Shown piece after piece: positions 7,265 through 16,334 of a DNA stretch of 44,344 bases. The notes under the pieces are model-generated. The model saw nothing but the letters and a program-made list of their open reading frames with translations. It did no database searches and was not told the DNA's origin. How positions within the stretch are numbered: the stretch's first letter is position 1; each line of letters opens with the position of its first letter. This stretch comes from Desulfonatronovibrio sp. (GTDB lineage Bacteria > Desulfobacterota > Desulfovibrionia > Desulfovibrionales > Desulfonatronovibrionaceae). The position numbers were made by a program, and so were the translations under genes. The stretch covers positions 1-44,344 of the forward strand of contig PXDF01000019.1 of NCBI GenBank assembly GCA_003566455.1, given 5' to 3'.

Positions 7265-9421
7265 TCACTCGCTGATCCTGGTAACCTCAACCACTTCCTT
7301 TAACTTTCTCATCTTGGCGATGCTGTTGTAAAGATGTGAAGAATCATTGACCATGATGGTGAATAGAAGTTCGCTTTTTCCGTCAACATTGGACTTGAAT
7401 GTTCCTGAGTCGATATTTACGTTTTCCTTGGTCAGAAGCGAGCTTATCTTGGCCAGGACCCCCTTTTTGTTCTGACAGATTATCTTGATCTTGGCGGGAA
7501 AGGCTTTATCCATCTCGCTTTCCCAGAAAACCTCGACCATTCGCTCGGGCTCCATTTCCTGGACATTATGGCAGTTGGCAGTGTGAATGGTTACGCCTCT
7601 GCCCCGGCTGATGTATCCCACAATGGGGTCCCCAGGCAGAGGATTGCAGCAGTGGGCGAACCTCACCAGCACATCCCCCACGCCCTTGATTTGTATCCCT
7701 TCTTTTTTTGTGCCCGGGGGAGAAACTTTCTCTTCTTCTCTGGGCTGTATTTCCTTTGCTTCAATCCTGGCTTCTGGATCTTCTTCCCTGGATAAAATGC
7801 GGTTCAAAATCTGCCTGGGAGTAACTCTGGCATAACCAATGGCGGATAACAGGTCATCCTCGGAATGAAAGGAATATTCAGCAGCAATTTCCTTGAAAAC
7901 TCCCTGCTTGAAGGCCCTGTTTATATTGATGCCAAGCTTTCGTCCTTCTTTTTCCAGAACTTCTCTGGCCAGGGTAATGCTTTGCTTGCGCTCTTCATTG
8001 CGGATCCAATGCTTGATCCTGGTCCTGGCCTTGGCTGTCTTGACCAGCTTGAGCCAGTCTCTGCTGGGGTGGCGGTTGGGATCAGTTATGATCTCAACGG
8101 TATCTCCGTTTTTCAGCTTGGTGTTCAGGGGCACCAGCTTGCCGTTGACCCTGGCCCCGGAACAGCGGTCTCCCACTTCAGTATGAATCAGGTAGGCGAA
8201 ATCAATGGGGGTTGCCCCTTCGGGCAACTCTTTGACCTGTCCCCTGGGAGTGAAAACATAAACTTCATCTTCAAACAGATCAAAACGCAGCGAAGCCATG
8301 AACTCTCTGGGGTCTTTGAGCTCCTCCTGCCAGTCAAGAATCTGCCTGAGCCAGTTGAATCTCTCAGCATCTTTTTCATTGAGCTTGCCTTCCTCTTTGT
8401 ATTTAAGGTGAGAGGCAACTCCGAACTCAGCCATCTTGTGCATTTCCTCTGTTCTGATCTGTATCTCTATGCGCTCTCCATCAGGGCCGATTACAGTGGT
8501 ATGCAGACTCTGATACATATTGGCCTTGGGCATGGAGATATAATCCTTGAATCGACCCGGAACAGGCTTCCAGATTGAGTGGACCAGCCCGAGCACGGCA
8601 TAGCAGTCCTTTATGTTTTTGACCAATACCCTGAAGGCGATAACGTCATAGACCTGATCCAAAGTCAGGCCCTGCTGCATCATTTTGTGATAGATGCTGT
8701 AGATGTGTTTAAGTCTCCCGGAAACTTTTCCTTCTATTGAATTTTTTTTCAGGACTTCATCAACCAGGCTGCATACCTTTTGAATATACTGTTCACCGAC
8801 AAATTCATGTTTTTTAATGCCTTCCTGGACCTGAAAATAGACATCCGGCTTGAGATACTTGAGGCTCAGGTCTTCCAGCTTGATCTTGATCCGGTACAGA
8901 CCCAGGCGGTTGGCCAGGGGAGCGTAGATGTCCATTGTTTCCTGGGAAACAATCTTCTGTTTGATGGTCTTCTGAAACTCCAGGGTCTTCATATTGTGGA
9001 GCCTGTCAGCCAGTTTGACCATGATTACCCTGATATCGTCAGCCATGGCCAGGATCATCTTCCGGATATTTTCAGCCTGGGCCTCTTCTTTTGACTCAAA
9101 GCTTATTTTGCTGATCTTGGTCACGCCATTGACTATCTTGGTTACATCATCGCCGAACTGTTCCTGTATTTCCTCTAGCGTGGCCCGAGTGTCCTCCACG
9201 GTGTCATGCAGCAGTCCGGCAACAATGGTTGAGGCGTCGAGGCGCATTTCAGTAAGAATATTGGCTACTTCAAGTGGATGGGAAAGATAGGGCTCCCCGC
9301 TGAGGCGGATCTGTCCTGCGTGAGCGGCAGCGGAAAAGACATAGGCCTTCTGGATAAAAGCCTGTTCAGGTCCTGAAAGGTAGACAGCGGCCTTGTCCAG
9401 TATTTCATTAATCCTGATCAT
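7265..9421 (-). CDS. bifunctional (p)ppGpp synthetase/hydrolase Rel/SpoT
   Basis: A 718-aa stringent-response enzyme that makes and degrades (p)ppGpp. The N-terminal HD hydrolase is intact (H72-D73 and E77-D78 in HDTVED). The synthetase domain (about 235-345) carries RFKD at 290-293, the RxKD form typical of bifunctional Rel/SpoT rather than monofunctional RelA, and an intact EIQIRT strand. A TGS domain (VYVFTPRGQVKELPEGATPIDFAY), the zinc-finger-like region (VRFAHCCNPLPGD) and a C-terminal ACT domain follow. Its ATG lies inside the end of mltA (14-bp overlap) without a strong ribosome site, so translational coupling is likely. No separate relA or spoT is seen in the window. Confidence 0.96.
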   Translation of the reverse strand: MIRINEILDKAAVYLSGPEQAFIQKAYVFSAAAHAGQIRLSGEPYLSHPLEVANILTEMRLDASTIVAGLLHDTVEDTRATLEEIQEQFGDDVTKIVNGVTKISKISFESKEEAQAENIRKMILAMADDIRVIMVKLADRLHNMKTLEFQKTIKQKIVSQETMDIYAPLANRLGLYRIKIKLEDLSLKYLKPDVYFQVQEGIKKHEFVGEQYIQKVCSLVDEVLKKNSIEGKVSGRLKHIYSIYHKMMQQGLTLDQVYDVIAFRVLVKNIKDCYAVLGLVHSIWKPVPGRFKDYISMPKANMYQSLHTTVIGPDGERIEIQIRTEEMHKMAEFGVASHLKYKEEGKLNEKDAERFNWLRQILDWQEELKDPREFMASLRFDLFEDEVYVFTPRGQVKELPEGATPIDFAYLIHTEVGDRCSGARVNGKLVPLNTKLKNGDTVEIITDPNRHPSRDWLKLVKTAKARTRIKHWIRNEERKQSITLAREVLEKEGRKLGININRAFKQGVFKEIAAEYSFHSEDDLLSAIGYARVTPRQILNRILSREEDPEARIEAKEIQPREEEKVSPPGTKKEGIQIKGVGDVLVRFAHCCNPLPGDPIVGYISRGRGVTIHTANCHNVQEMEPERMVEVFWESEMDKAFPAKIKIICQNKKGVLAKISSLLTKENVNIDSGTFKSNVDGKSELLFTIMVNDSSHLYNSIAKMRKLKEVVEVTRISE

Positions 9422-10604
9422 TCTTTATCACCATAAGGTAAACATTGGCCCTGTCTTTCATCTTTCCAGCCAGGAACTCGGACCGTTCTCCGAATCCGCA
9501 AAACAGATCAAGGTGTCTGCCTTTGATGGCTCCTCCGGTGTCCTGGACCAGTACCGGACCGGAAACAGAACTGGAATTGCCCTGGTACTCAGGAAGAACA
9601 GCGTCCAGTATCATGACCGATCCCCAGGGAATAAATGAGGGGTCAGCGGCAACGCTGACATAAGGAGTTAGTATCTGCCCTATGGAACCTTTGGGTCCGT
9701 GGTCAGCAAGGGTGAAAAAGATATAACTGGGATTGTAGGTAAAAAGATAATCCATGAGATGGGGATTATCTTTCAGAAATCTCCGTATGGACTGCATTGA
9801 TACTTCTTCGGGCTCAAGAAACCCCTTGCCGGCCAGCACCCTGCCCAGGGCAACGTATGGCAGGCCGTTACGCCCGGCGTAAAGCACGTGCTCAAAGTTG
9901 CCGTCCGGATATCTGAGGCGTCCTGATCCCTGGATATGCAGGAAAAAAAGATCAACAGGATCCCTGACCCAGGCAATTTCCAGGTCACGGCCGCGCAGGA
10001 CCTTTTCCTGATCAATGGTCATCCGGTCATGGTATGGTTCTATGCGCCCGTTATTCAGGCGATAGATCAATGTCTGGCCCTGCCAGCGGGAATGAAAGCG
10101 TCCCAGATCCACGGTCATGAGGTCATCTGGAACAGAATACACGGGATATGGATATTCAGGATGAGGATGCCTTGAAGCATCCAGAAGGGGCTCATAATAG
10201 CCGGTGAGGAGGATATCCGGATCAATGGCATAAAAATCAAAAAAGTATGTGAGTACCCGGGGATTCCGGTCAATATCTGGCAACAGGAGCAAAAAGATTT
10301 CCAGGGTCTCCTCAATGTCCCGCCATTTGAGGCAAAGCTCGGGCAGGCAGACAGCCTCTGCCTGCGAATCTCTGGACCGGATGTAAACCAGGCTGCGCTC
10401 AATGGGCTCCTGGAGCTGAATCCAGTTTTTAATGCCCTGATTTTCAAGGCCTTTGGACAATACTTCAAGCACCTGGTCCGGGTCAGCCTTCAGGTAGAAA
10501 ACCGGTTCAGGCTCAGGCTCCAAAACCGGGGGCCTGGGGCTGCATGCCCAGACAAAGGCGGCTGAAACAAATATAATCAAATAATAGTAAACTCTGGTAT
10601 TCAT
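9408..10604 (-). CDS. mltA: membrane-bound lytic murein transglycosylase A (MltA)
   Basis: A 398-aa lipoprotein that cleaves peptidoglycan glycan strands to 1,6-anhydro products in the periplasm. A short N-terminal membrane segment ends at FVWAC, with C21 as the likely lipidated residue; tryptophan at -2 is unusual for a lipobox. The MltA beta-barrel domain starts near GYYEPLLDAS, and the 3D domain at the end carries the catalytic aspartates (D355 in VQDTGGAIKG and D366 in GRHLDLF). It lies 29 bp after the DUF89-like gene and overlaps rel, so it is within the NAD kinase-to-rel run. Confidence 0.93.
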   Translation of the reverse strand: MNTRVYYYLIIFVSAAFVWACSPRPPVLEPEPEPVFYLKADPDQVLEVLSKGLENQGIKNWIQLQEPIERSLVYIRSRDSQAEAVCLPELCLKWRDIEETLEIFLLLLPDIDRNPRVLTYFFDFYAIDPDILLTGYYEPLLDASRHPHPEYPYPVYSVPDDLMTVDLGRFHSRWQGQTLIYRLNNGRIEPYHDRMTIDQEKVLRGRDLEIAWVRDPVDLFFLHIQGSGRLRYPDGNFEHVLYAGRNGLPYVALGRVLAGKGFLEPEEVSMQSIRRFLKDNPHLMDYLFTYNPSYIFFTLADHGPKGSIGQILTPYVSVAADPSFIPWGSVMILDAVLPEYQGNSSSVSGPVLVQDTGGAIKGRHLDLFCGFGERSEFLAGKMKDRANVYLMVIKNDQD

Positions 10605-10633
10605 ATGCTTAAATCCGTGCCCGTGATTTTCTC

Positions 10634-12418
10634 TTAATAGATCTCATAATTAGCTGCGACAAAGGGCTCCCTTTCAATATTGGCGTCAAAGAATTTGCCC
10701 ACACCATACTCCCTGCGCCGGAAAAATTTTTCCGGACTGGGGCCGATTATCTGCATTTCAGGGTATTTTTTCTGGACTTCCAGGGCAATATGCATTTCCT
10801 TGGTACAGCCTGTGGAATATGTGGCGTCTTTGCCGGCCCAGATCGGAGGGACCTTTTTGCCCATCAGCTCGAAGCTTTTCTCAATATCATTGACTGACTG
10901 AAACCACCACACATCAATGAGTCCGCTGCGCTGAACCATTTCCCACATATACATGAGATCGTCGCCATCCATGCCGTGTTCAAAGTGCTCGGCCGGGTTG
11001 ACGATAAATGTCTGATCCATTCGTTCCCGTAAATAGTTGACAAAGTGATTGATCACTTTAATGGCCACTTTGGTCTGGCCGGGGATGCTGCCGATTATGG
11101 CGCTGTAGAAAAACACCCTTTGTCCCTTGAGCCTGGCACTGAGCATGCTTTTTTTGATTTCTTCTGCCTTTTGCAGGATTTCTGCTTCAATGAACTTGCG
11201 AACCCTTGAGCTTCTTTTCTTGAACTGGAAATGGACTTCGCCTCTGGAGTCCCGGTAAAAGGCCAGGATATCCCTGGTGAAAAGGTGAGAATTATTGATA
11301 AGCCGTCTGAAATTGCCGTTTCCCTTGGCAATGACCAGGTCGGATTCTTTCCAGGCCCTGGCAAATGTAATGCTGGTCCGGTAAAGATTCATCCTTTCCC
11401 TGGTTCCGTCGGAAATAATCAGCAGCCTGTTTTCCCTTTGTTTTTTTAAAAAATTCTTTTTGGAGATCTGGCTTTCCTGAACCAGTCTGGCCTCGCGCAG
11501 CGCTCTGGCCAGAACAGAATCTGAATCAACGTCCCAAAGGGTTGGATATTCAAAATAGAACCCTTCCTTTAAGGCCAGAACAACTTTGTGCCCCAGTCTG
11601 ATAAGGGTATTGATGATTTTCAGGTCAAACATGATTCCGCCGGCGCTGTTGGGCAGATAGAGTATCTTGTAGCTGTGCATGTTGTCTGGTCCGAAAAGAC
11701 TGGTCATGACTGTTTCAAAACCTTCCCACTGCGTGCTCAATTCCTTTTGCACAAGGGATGAATCAGGATTGAAATCCTCCTGTTCCCAGATATCCGACCA
11801 TGTGGATATACAGAAAAAACGCTTTAATTCCAGGAGATCAAGTTCCCATCTGAGATCCTGAATTTTTTCGCAACCCATTGTGGAATCGGGGCAGCTGCTG
11901 ATGAACCTGAAAAAAACAGGTTTGTTCATAAATTCCAGAGCCTTTTGGTTGTAGTCTTTTTTCCTGGAAAGATAAGGATCCTGTAGGGCATTCTGGCTCA
12001 GAAATATATCCAGCATCCTTTTCAGAAGCCTGGAAGGGATCATGAAAGGAGAATGGAGCGCTTTTTTGAACAAGTGCTTGCATAACGACAGGATCTTTTT
12101 GCGGATAAAAGGCTCTCCTGAAAAGGCATGAATAAGGATGACCAGCCTTCTCCATGTGTTAGTGTACTCTTTTCTGAGCTCTCTGGTCATGGTGGATTTC
12201 AAAAGATTGTCAAACATCCAGTCAGTGCAGGGAGCAAAGACCTGATCTTCCTCAAGGTCAACCATGAATCTGAGTTGTTCCGGGGAAGCGTTCACCCTGG
12301 GGTTGACCAGATGCTCAATGTTGTTTTCAATCATAAAATGTAAAAACCAGGCATCCAGATAAGGATCCTTCCCGGTATGTATTTCAGATATTGAAGCTAT
12401 GTCTGGCAGCTTGGACAA
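10634..12418 (-). CDS. large DUF89/ARMT1-like protein of unknown function
   Basis: A 594-aa soluble protein with no signal peptide. Residues 1-200 are helical and unrecognised. Residues 250-375 resemble the DUF89/ARMT1 fold: YLPNSAGGIMFDLKIINTLI (254-273) matches the family's DNAGE-hFDhhhh strand-helix, and SDLVIAKGNGNF (359-370) matches its DhVIxKGxxNF motif. The metal-binding aspartate expected at the start of the first motif is P256 here, so the site looks altered. Residues 430-594 form a further conserved-looking part (FFYSAIIGSIPGQ, WWFQSVNDIEKSFELMG, GPSPEKFFRRREYGVGKFF) I cannot name. It sits 3 bp after NAD kinase and 29 bp before mltA. DUF89 proteins include metal-dependent phosphatases acting on sugar phosphates and damaged metabolites; that role cannot be assumed here. 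Confidence 0.75.
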   Translation of the reverse strand: MSKLPDIASISEIHTGKDPYLDAWFLHFMIENNIEHLVNPRVNASPEQLRFMVDLEEDQVFAPCTDWMFDNLLKSTMTRELRKEYTNTWRRLVILIHAFSGEPFIRKKILSLCKHLFKKALHSPFMIPSRLLKRMLDIFLSQNALQDPYLSRKKDYNQKALEFMNKPVFFRFISSCPDSTMGCEKIQDLRWELDLLELKRFFCISTWSDIWEQEDFNPDSSLVQKELSTQWEGFETVMTSLFGPDNMHSYKILYLPNSAGGIMFDLKIINTLIRLGHKVVLALKEGFYFEYPTLWDVDSDSVLARALREARLVQESQISKKNFLKKQRENRLLIISDGTRERMNLYRTSITFARAWKESDLVIAKGNGNFRRLINNSHLFTRDILAFYRDSRGEVHFQFKKRSSRVRKFIEAEILQKAEEIKKSMLSARLKGQRVFFYSAIIGSIPGQTKVAIKVINHFVNYLRERMDQTFIVNPAEHFEHGMDGDDLMYMWEMVQRSGLIDVWWFQSVNDIEKSFELMGKKVPPIWAGKDATYSTGCTKEMHIALEVQKKYPEMQIIGPSPEKFFRRREYGVGKFFDANIEREPFVAANYEIY

Positions 12419-12421
12419 TTA

Positions 12422-13264
12422 TTATCTCCTCTTTAAAAATCTTTTGGCCACAAGCTTTGATATAAAGCTTTGCACCGGAACACAAAGAACTTTAAAGTCT
12501 CTAGGGTGTCTGGATATCTGAATCCTGTCCCCTGGCCTGAGCCTGACCCCCAGCTGGCCGTCGACAGTCAGGAAGCAATCCGCGTCTGACTGGGCAATGC
12601 CGGCATAGACAGTTTCCTTGGAGGGCAGAACAAGGGATTTGAAATCATGCAGAAAAGGGCAGATTGGAGTAATGATCATCACTTCAAGATCAGGATGGAC
12701 AAGAGGCCCTCCCGCTGAAACTGAATAGGCTGTTGATCCTGTAGGAGTTGAAAAAATAACGCCGTCGGCCCTGACTTCCTGGCTGACGCCTCCGGGTAGC
12801 TCCAGTTTCAGGTTGATGAGTCTGGCCAGCTCACCCCTGTTGATCACAACTTCATTGATGGCGCACCCCTGTTCAATGATTTTTTCATCCCTTGTCAAGA
12901 TATAGCTGAGAACCACCCTTTGGGAAATGCTCATATTACCAGAAATTATTCCTGCCAGTTGATCCTGCCATGAGAGAGGGGAAATTTCAGCCATGAAGCC
13001 AACCTGACCCAAGTTTATTCCAAGAAAGGGAACCCCAAGGTCCAGCAGGTTCCTGGCCCTGCTGAGGATGGTGCCGTCTCCTCCCAGAACGATGATCAGG
13101 TCAGGCACAGGCTTGCTCGGTTCAGGTTTTAAATGGTCAGGCAAACCTTGAAAGGAGATCACCAGTATCCCCTGATCTTCCAGCCATTTTCTGACCTTCT
13201 GACCGAGGGCAGAAGCTTCCTTGCTGCTTTTCTTGGTAGTGAGGATAACTGAACTTATTTTCAT
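12422..13264 (-). CDS. nadK: NAD kinase
   Basis: A 280-aa cytoplasmic enzyme that phosphorylates NAD to NADP. The ATP-binding GGDGT motif follows LIIVLGGDGTILS (around residue 60), NEVVINRG is the conserved NE/D segment, and TPTGSTAYSVSAGGPLVHP is the family signature for NAD binding. It has normal length and only a weak ribosome site. It appears to be the first gene of the nadK, DUF89-like, mltA, rel run. A 147-bp gap separates it from the hypothetical gene upstream. Confidence 0.95.
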   Translation of the reverse strand: MKISSVILTTKKSSKEASALGQKVRKWLEDQGILVISFQGLPDHLKPEPSKPVPDLIIVLGGDGTILSRARNLLDLGVPFLGINLGQVGFMAEISPLSWQDQLAGIISGNMSISQRVVLSYILTRDEKIIEQGCAINEVVINRGELARLINLKLELPGGVSQEVRADGVIFSTPTGSTAYSVSAGGPLVHPDLEVMIITPICPFLHDFKSLVLPSKETVYAGIAQSDADCFLTVDGQLGVRLRPGDRIQISRHPRDFKVLCVPVQSFISKLVAKRFLKRR

Positions 13265-13411
13265 AAATTACCAACTTTGGAGCAACCCAATTGAAAAATA
13301 GTTTCTAATAAATAAGTTCTGTTTGTTTAGCCAAGAATACACCTTGATTCAAGAAGAAGTTTTTCCTGGAGATCTTACTTGGTCGAAAAAAGGCTTATTT
13401 CCTACCAGGGG

Positions 13412-14383
13412 CTAGTGTCTGGATCTGTTCAGATAGATCTGGACCGCTTCACAGGCATTGTGGGCGGAAAGATTTTTGATCTGAGGATACAGGCGGGCGC
13501 ATTGTTCCAGATCCAGGCTTCCGGACAGACTCACAGCCCGGATCTCATCATTGGACTGGGGAAAATCGCTGACACCTGCTTCAAGTTCATGTTTCTGGAT
13601 CAGCTTGTTATAGATCAGGCTTCTGGCTGCCAGCAGGTTTGCCCTTGGCCCTGAATAATCGTAATTCCAGGTATAAATCAGGGTTAAGACGTCTCCCGGG
13701 CCCATGATCTGGCGCTTTCCAATCCTGGACATAAAGTAATCCTGCAGGCTGTAGAAGGTGAGAAGCCTGGCATCAGCGGGCAGTCTCTTGCGCAGCTCCC
13801 TTAACAGAACAAAATGGATATAGCCGGCTTCCACATAAAGTTTTTCATACCTGCTGAAGAGATTTTCTAATGCCTGGGCGCGCAAAACATCCCGGAACCT
13901 GCCTTTTCGCGAATCAGCACGGGCGAATTCCTGAACCGCCCTGATTACACTGGAAAAATCACTGCTGAGCGCCTTTTCGTAAAAATCAACCAGTTTGGCT
14001 GTCCAGTCCCGTTCACAATCATAAACCTGCCTGACCCTTGTGCCGGTCTCAATTTCATGGGGACTGCCCCCTGAAGCGAAAAATTCATGAATGCAGGCCA
14101 GTTCCTCTAAAAAGGGATCAACCTGGATCACGGCGATATTTCTGGAGTGGAGATTCTGCAGGAGCCGGCACTGTTTTCTGGCAAATTCAGGAAAGCCAAA
14201 GTCCGTTAACATCAGGTAGTCTTCTATGTTCATCTCCAGTCGCAGCATTTCCTCAAAACCGGGAGTGGGGGGCTCTTCAAGAGCAACGCATTGATATTCC
14301 AGCATTTTATCCTGAACAAACGGAATGGTTTCCTGGCGATATGACGTGTAGCCAAGAATTAGTTTTCGCAGAATCACAGACAA
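13412..14383 (-). CDS. hypothetical protein, possibly TraB/ChaN-like
   Basis: A 323-aa protein I do not firmly recognise. It has no signal peptide or membrane segment. Its pattern recalls the TraB/ChaN/EreA-type fold: an early strand leading to acidic residues (QCVALEE, E36-E37), a later arginine-rich helix (RFRDVLRAQALENLF), then a strand and histidine (KLYVEAGYIHF, H190). In those families Glu, Arg and His line a metal or substrate pocket. This is a weak, pattern-level inference. The C-terminal part (about 205-323) has RIGKRQIMGPGDVLTLIYTWNYD and no family I can name. It lies 147 bp upstream of nadK on the same strand and may belong to that operon. Confidence 0.65.
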   Translation of the reverse strand: MSVILRKLILGYTSYRQETIPFVQDKMLEYQCVALEEPPTPGFEEMLRLEMNIEDYLMLTDFGFPEFARKQCRLLQNLHSRNIAVIQVDPFLEELACIHEFFASGGSPHEIETGTRVRQVYDCERDWTAKLVDFYEKALSSDFSSVIRAVQEFARADSRKGRFRDVLRAQALENLFSRYEKLYVEAGYIHFVLLRELRKRLPADARLLTFYSLQDYFMSRIGKRQIMGPGDVLTLIYTWNYDYSGPRANLLAARSLIYNKLIQKHELEAGVSDFPQSNDEIRAVSLSGSLDLEQCARLYPQIKNLSAHNACEAVQIYLNRSRH

Positions 14384-14590
14384 GACCTCTTTTAGATTGA
14401 ATCAGGCTTATGACATTAGACTGTCATGAAATTGTGGACCAAGGAAAGACAAATTGAATAAAACCAGCCATAAACCACATCTAATGCTGATCAAATTGTC
14501 TATACATTGCAGTATATTTTTAAAAATGGATAATTTCAAGAAGCTGCGCGCCAGAGGATGGGGCCAACTGAGGCTTCACCCATTGGTTGA

Positions 14591-14627
14591 ACAAAAAAAG
14601 GGATTACGCCTTATGACGCAACCCCTT
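14591..14627 (-). terminator. terminator of tRNA-Ala
   Basis: On the minus strand, directly after the tRNA, AAGGGGTTGCG pairs over 11 bp (two G-U pairs) with CGTAATCCCTT around an 8-base loop, followed by a T run. It is a textbook intrinsic terminator, so the tRNA is transcribed alone. Confidence 0.85.
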
Positions 14628-14635
14628 GAAATTTC

Positions 14636-14711
<76 letters not shown>

Positions 14712-14730
14712 GGTTATTCCGGAAACAAGT

Positions 14731-14759
14731 TTGATATAGACCAAAAGTCTGTTTGTCAA
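14731..14759 (-). promoter_or_regulatory. promoter of tRNA-Ala
   Basis: On the minus strand a perfect TTGACA (14754-14759) and TATCAA (14731-14736, 4 of 6 bases) are separated by exactly 17 bp. The -10 box lies about 20 bp before the tRNA 5' end. Confidence 0.65.
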
Positions 14760-14787
14760 CATCAATAATAAAAGTTTTGAAATTTTC

Positions 14788-14818
14788 TTGAAACCACAAC
14801 ACCTTTCTGGTAGATAAT
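14788..14818 (+). promoter_or_regulatory. possible promoter of the cyclase gene
   Basis: TTGAAA (14788-14793) and GATAAT (14813-14818) with a 19-bp spacer lie 57 bp before the cyclase ATG, divergent from the tRNA-Ala promoter. The spacer is longer than ideal, so this is tentative. Confidence 0.35.
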
Positions 14819-14874
14819 GAATTATTTTCAGTCTGCTTTAAGAATATAAACATTGTCAAACCTGGAGAGTTGGC

Positions 14875-16326
14875 ATGCGCATTAGCCTCAAGATCTTCAT
14901 CCTCATGTTTTCCGTAGCTTTTACCATTTCCGGAGCTACAGGGTCATTTTTTTACTTCAAAGCCAAGGACGCCATGCTGGATGCTGTCAGGGACCAACTT
15001 AAGACCGCCGCCAGCGCCTTTTCACAGACCATTTCCGGTGATGACCTAGACCTCATCACCAGACCTGAACATTCAGATACTCCTGTATATCAGAATATTC
15101 AGAGAATGCTTCTCAACATTACCCAGACCAACCAGGACTTTGTTTTCGCTTATACAATGCGCATCCAGGACGGCGAGGTTGTCTTTGTGGTGGACTCTCC
15201 GGCGAGCTATGATACAGGGGAAAACACAATATCCCAGATTGAGCCTCCGGAACCGGTGGGGGAAGTCTATCCAGATCCTCCGGGTACCATGCTTGAAGGA
15301 TTTGTTCGTCCATCTTCGGATGATATGCCATATGAGGATCAGTGGGGATGGACCATATCAGGATACGCTCCTGTTCAGGACTCTCAGGGTCGCAACGTTG
15401 GTCTCCTGGGTATAGACATGTACCTGGACCGTTTTGATGAAAAACTGAGCAGCATCAGGCAGGCAGGAATCATATCTCTGGGGATTGCCCTGTTTCTGGC
15501 CATAATCCTGACCCTTATCCTTACCAAAACCATTCTGCGTCCTGTAAGGTCCCTGCAGTTCGGATTTGAACGGGTGATCAAGGGCGATCTGGAGACCAGG
15601 CTGGATGTCAAGGGTAAGGACGAACTGGCCTGGCTGACCAGGCATTTTAACCAAATGGTCAAGGAACTCCAGGAAAAACAGCTGCTCAAAGACACAATGG
15701 GCAAGATAATGCCCAAAGGGGCTCTGCCCGGCATGCTGTCGAGGGAACTCAAACTTGGAGGAGAGATTTTCTGGACAACCATTGTTTTCTGCGACCTGAG
15801 GCATTTCACCAGAATCAGTGAAAAGCTTCCACCAAAAATCCTGGTGGGCCTTTTAAATGATTATTTCACAGCCATGGTCAGGATTATTGAGAAAAATTCC
15901 GGCATTGTGGACAAGTTTGTCGGGGACAAGATCATGGCGGTTTTTGGACATCCAGTCCCAACAGGCAATGACTATGAGAACGCCTTGACGGCCGGCCTGG
16001 AGATGCTGGAAAAGTGTGATGAATTGAATCAAAAGCTGGGGCTCAAGGATAGTTTGAGGTTGGAAAACAGCATCGGCATCCATAGCGGACAGGTCCTGGC
16101 TGGAAATATCGGCTCCCCTGAAAGGATGGAATTTACCATTATCGGCGACGCGGTGAATACCGCGGCCAGGCTTGAGGGCTTAACCAGAAAAATCAATACA
16201 AGACTGGCCGTGAGCGAAGTAACAGCCCAGGAAATCAGGGCCTTGCCCGAAGGCCTGGAATACGTCGGCGAACAGAGCCTTGAAGGCAGAACAGAAAAAA
16301 TAGGGGTTTTTATATTGAAAAAATAG
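14875..16326 (+). CDS. membrane class III adenylate/guanylate cyclase
   Basis: A 483-aa inner-membrane protein. A transmembrane helix (about 5-28), a periplasmic sensor region (30-195, probably Cache-like, with VGLLGIDMYLD before the second membrane segment), a transmembrane helix (about 197-218), a HAMP domain (219-272, DELAWLTRHFNQM) and a class III cyclase domain (298-483) follow in order. The metal aspartates are D307 (VFCDLRHF) and D351 (KFVGDKIM). K346, D425 (GDAVNTAAR), N428 and R432 fit substrate and transition-state positions; K plus D suggests cAMP rather than cGMP, though this is only a motif argument. GGAGAG precedes the ATG. The signal sensed is unknown. It converges on glcD with an 8-bp gap. 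Confidence 0.92.
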   Translation: MRISLKIFILMFSVAFTISGATGSFFYFKAKDAMLDAVRDQLKTAASAFSQTISGDDLDLITRPEHSDTPVYQNIQRMLLNITQTNQDFVFAYTMRIQDGEVVFVVDSPASYDTGENTISQIEPPEPVGEVYPDPPGTMLEGFVRPSSDDMPYEDQWGWTISGYAPVQDSQGRNVGLLGIDMYLDRFDEKLSSIRQAGIISLGIALFLAIILTLILTKTILRPVRSLQFGFERVIKGDLETRLDVKGKDELAWLTRHFNQMVKELQEKQLLKDTMGKIMPKGALPGMLSRELKLGGEIFWTTIVFCDLRHFTRISEKLPPKILVGLLNDYFTAMVRIIEKNSGIVDKFVGDKIMAVFGHPVPTGNDYENALTAGLEMLEKCDELNQKLGLKDSLRLENSIGIHSGQVLAGNIGSPERMEFTIIGDAVNTAARLEGLTRKINTRLAVSEVTAQEIRALPEGLEYVGEQSLEGRTEKIGVFILKK

Positions 16327-16334
16327 CTGCATCC

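Noticed and set aside
7865-8578. 237-codon plus-strand open frame antisense to rel
   Set aside because: It lies fully inside the conserved synthetase and TGS region of rel and has no ribosome site or family features; it is a shadow.
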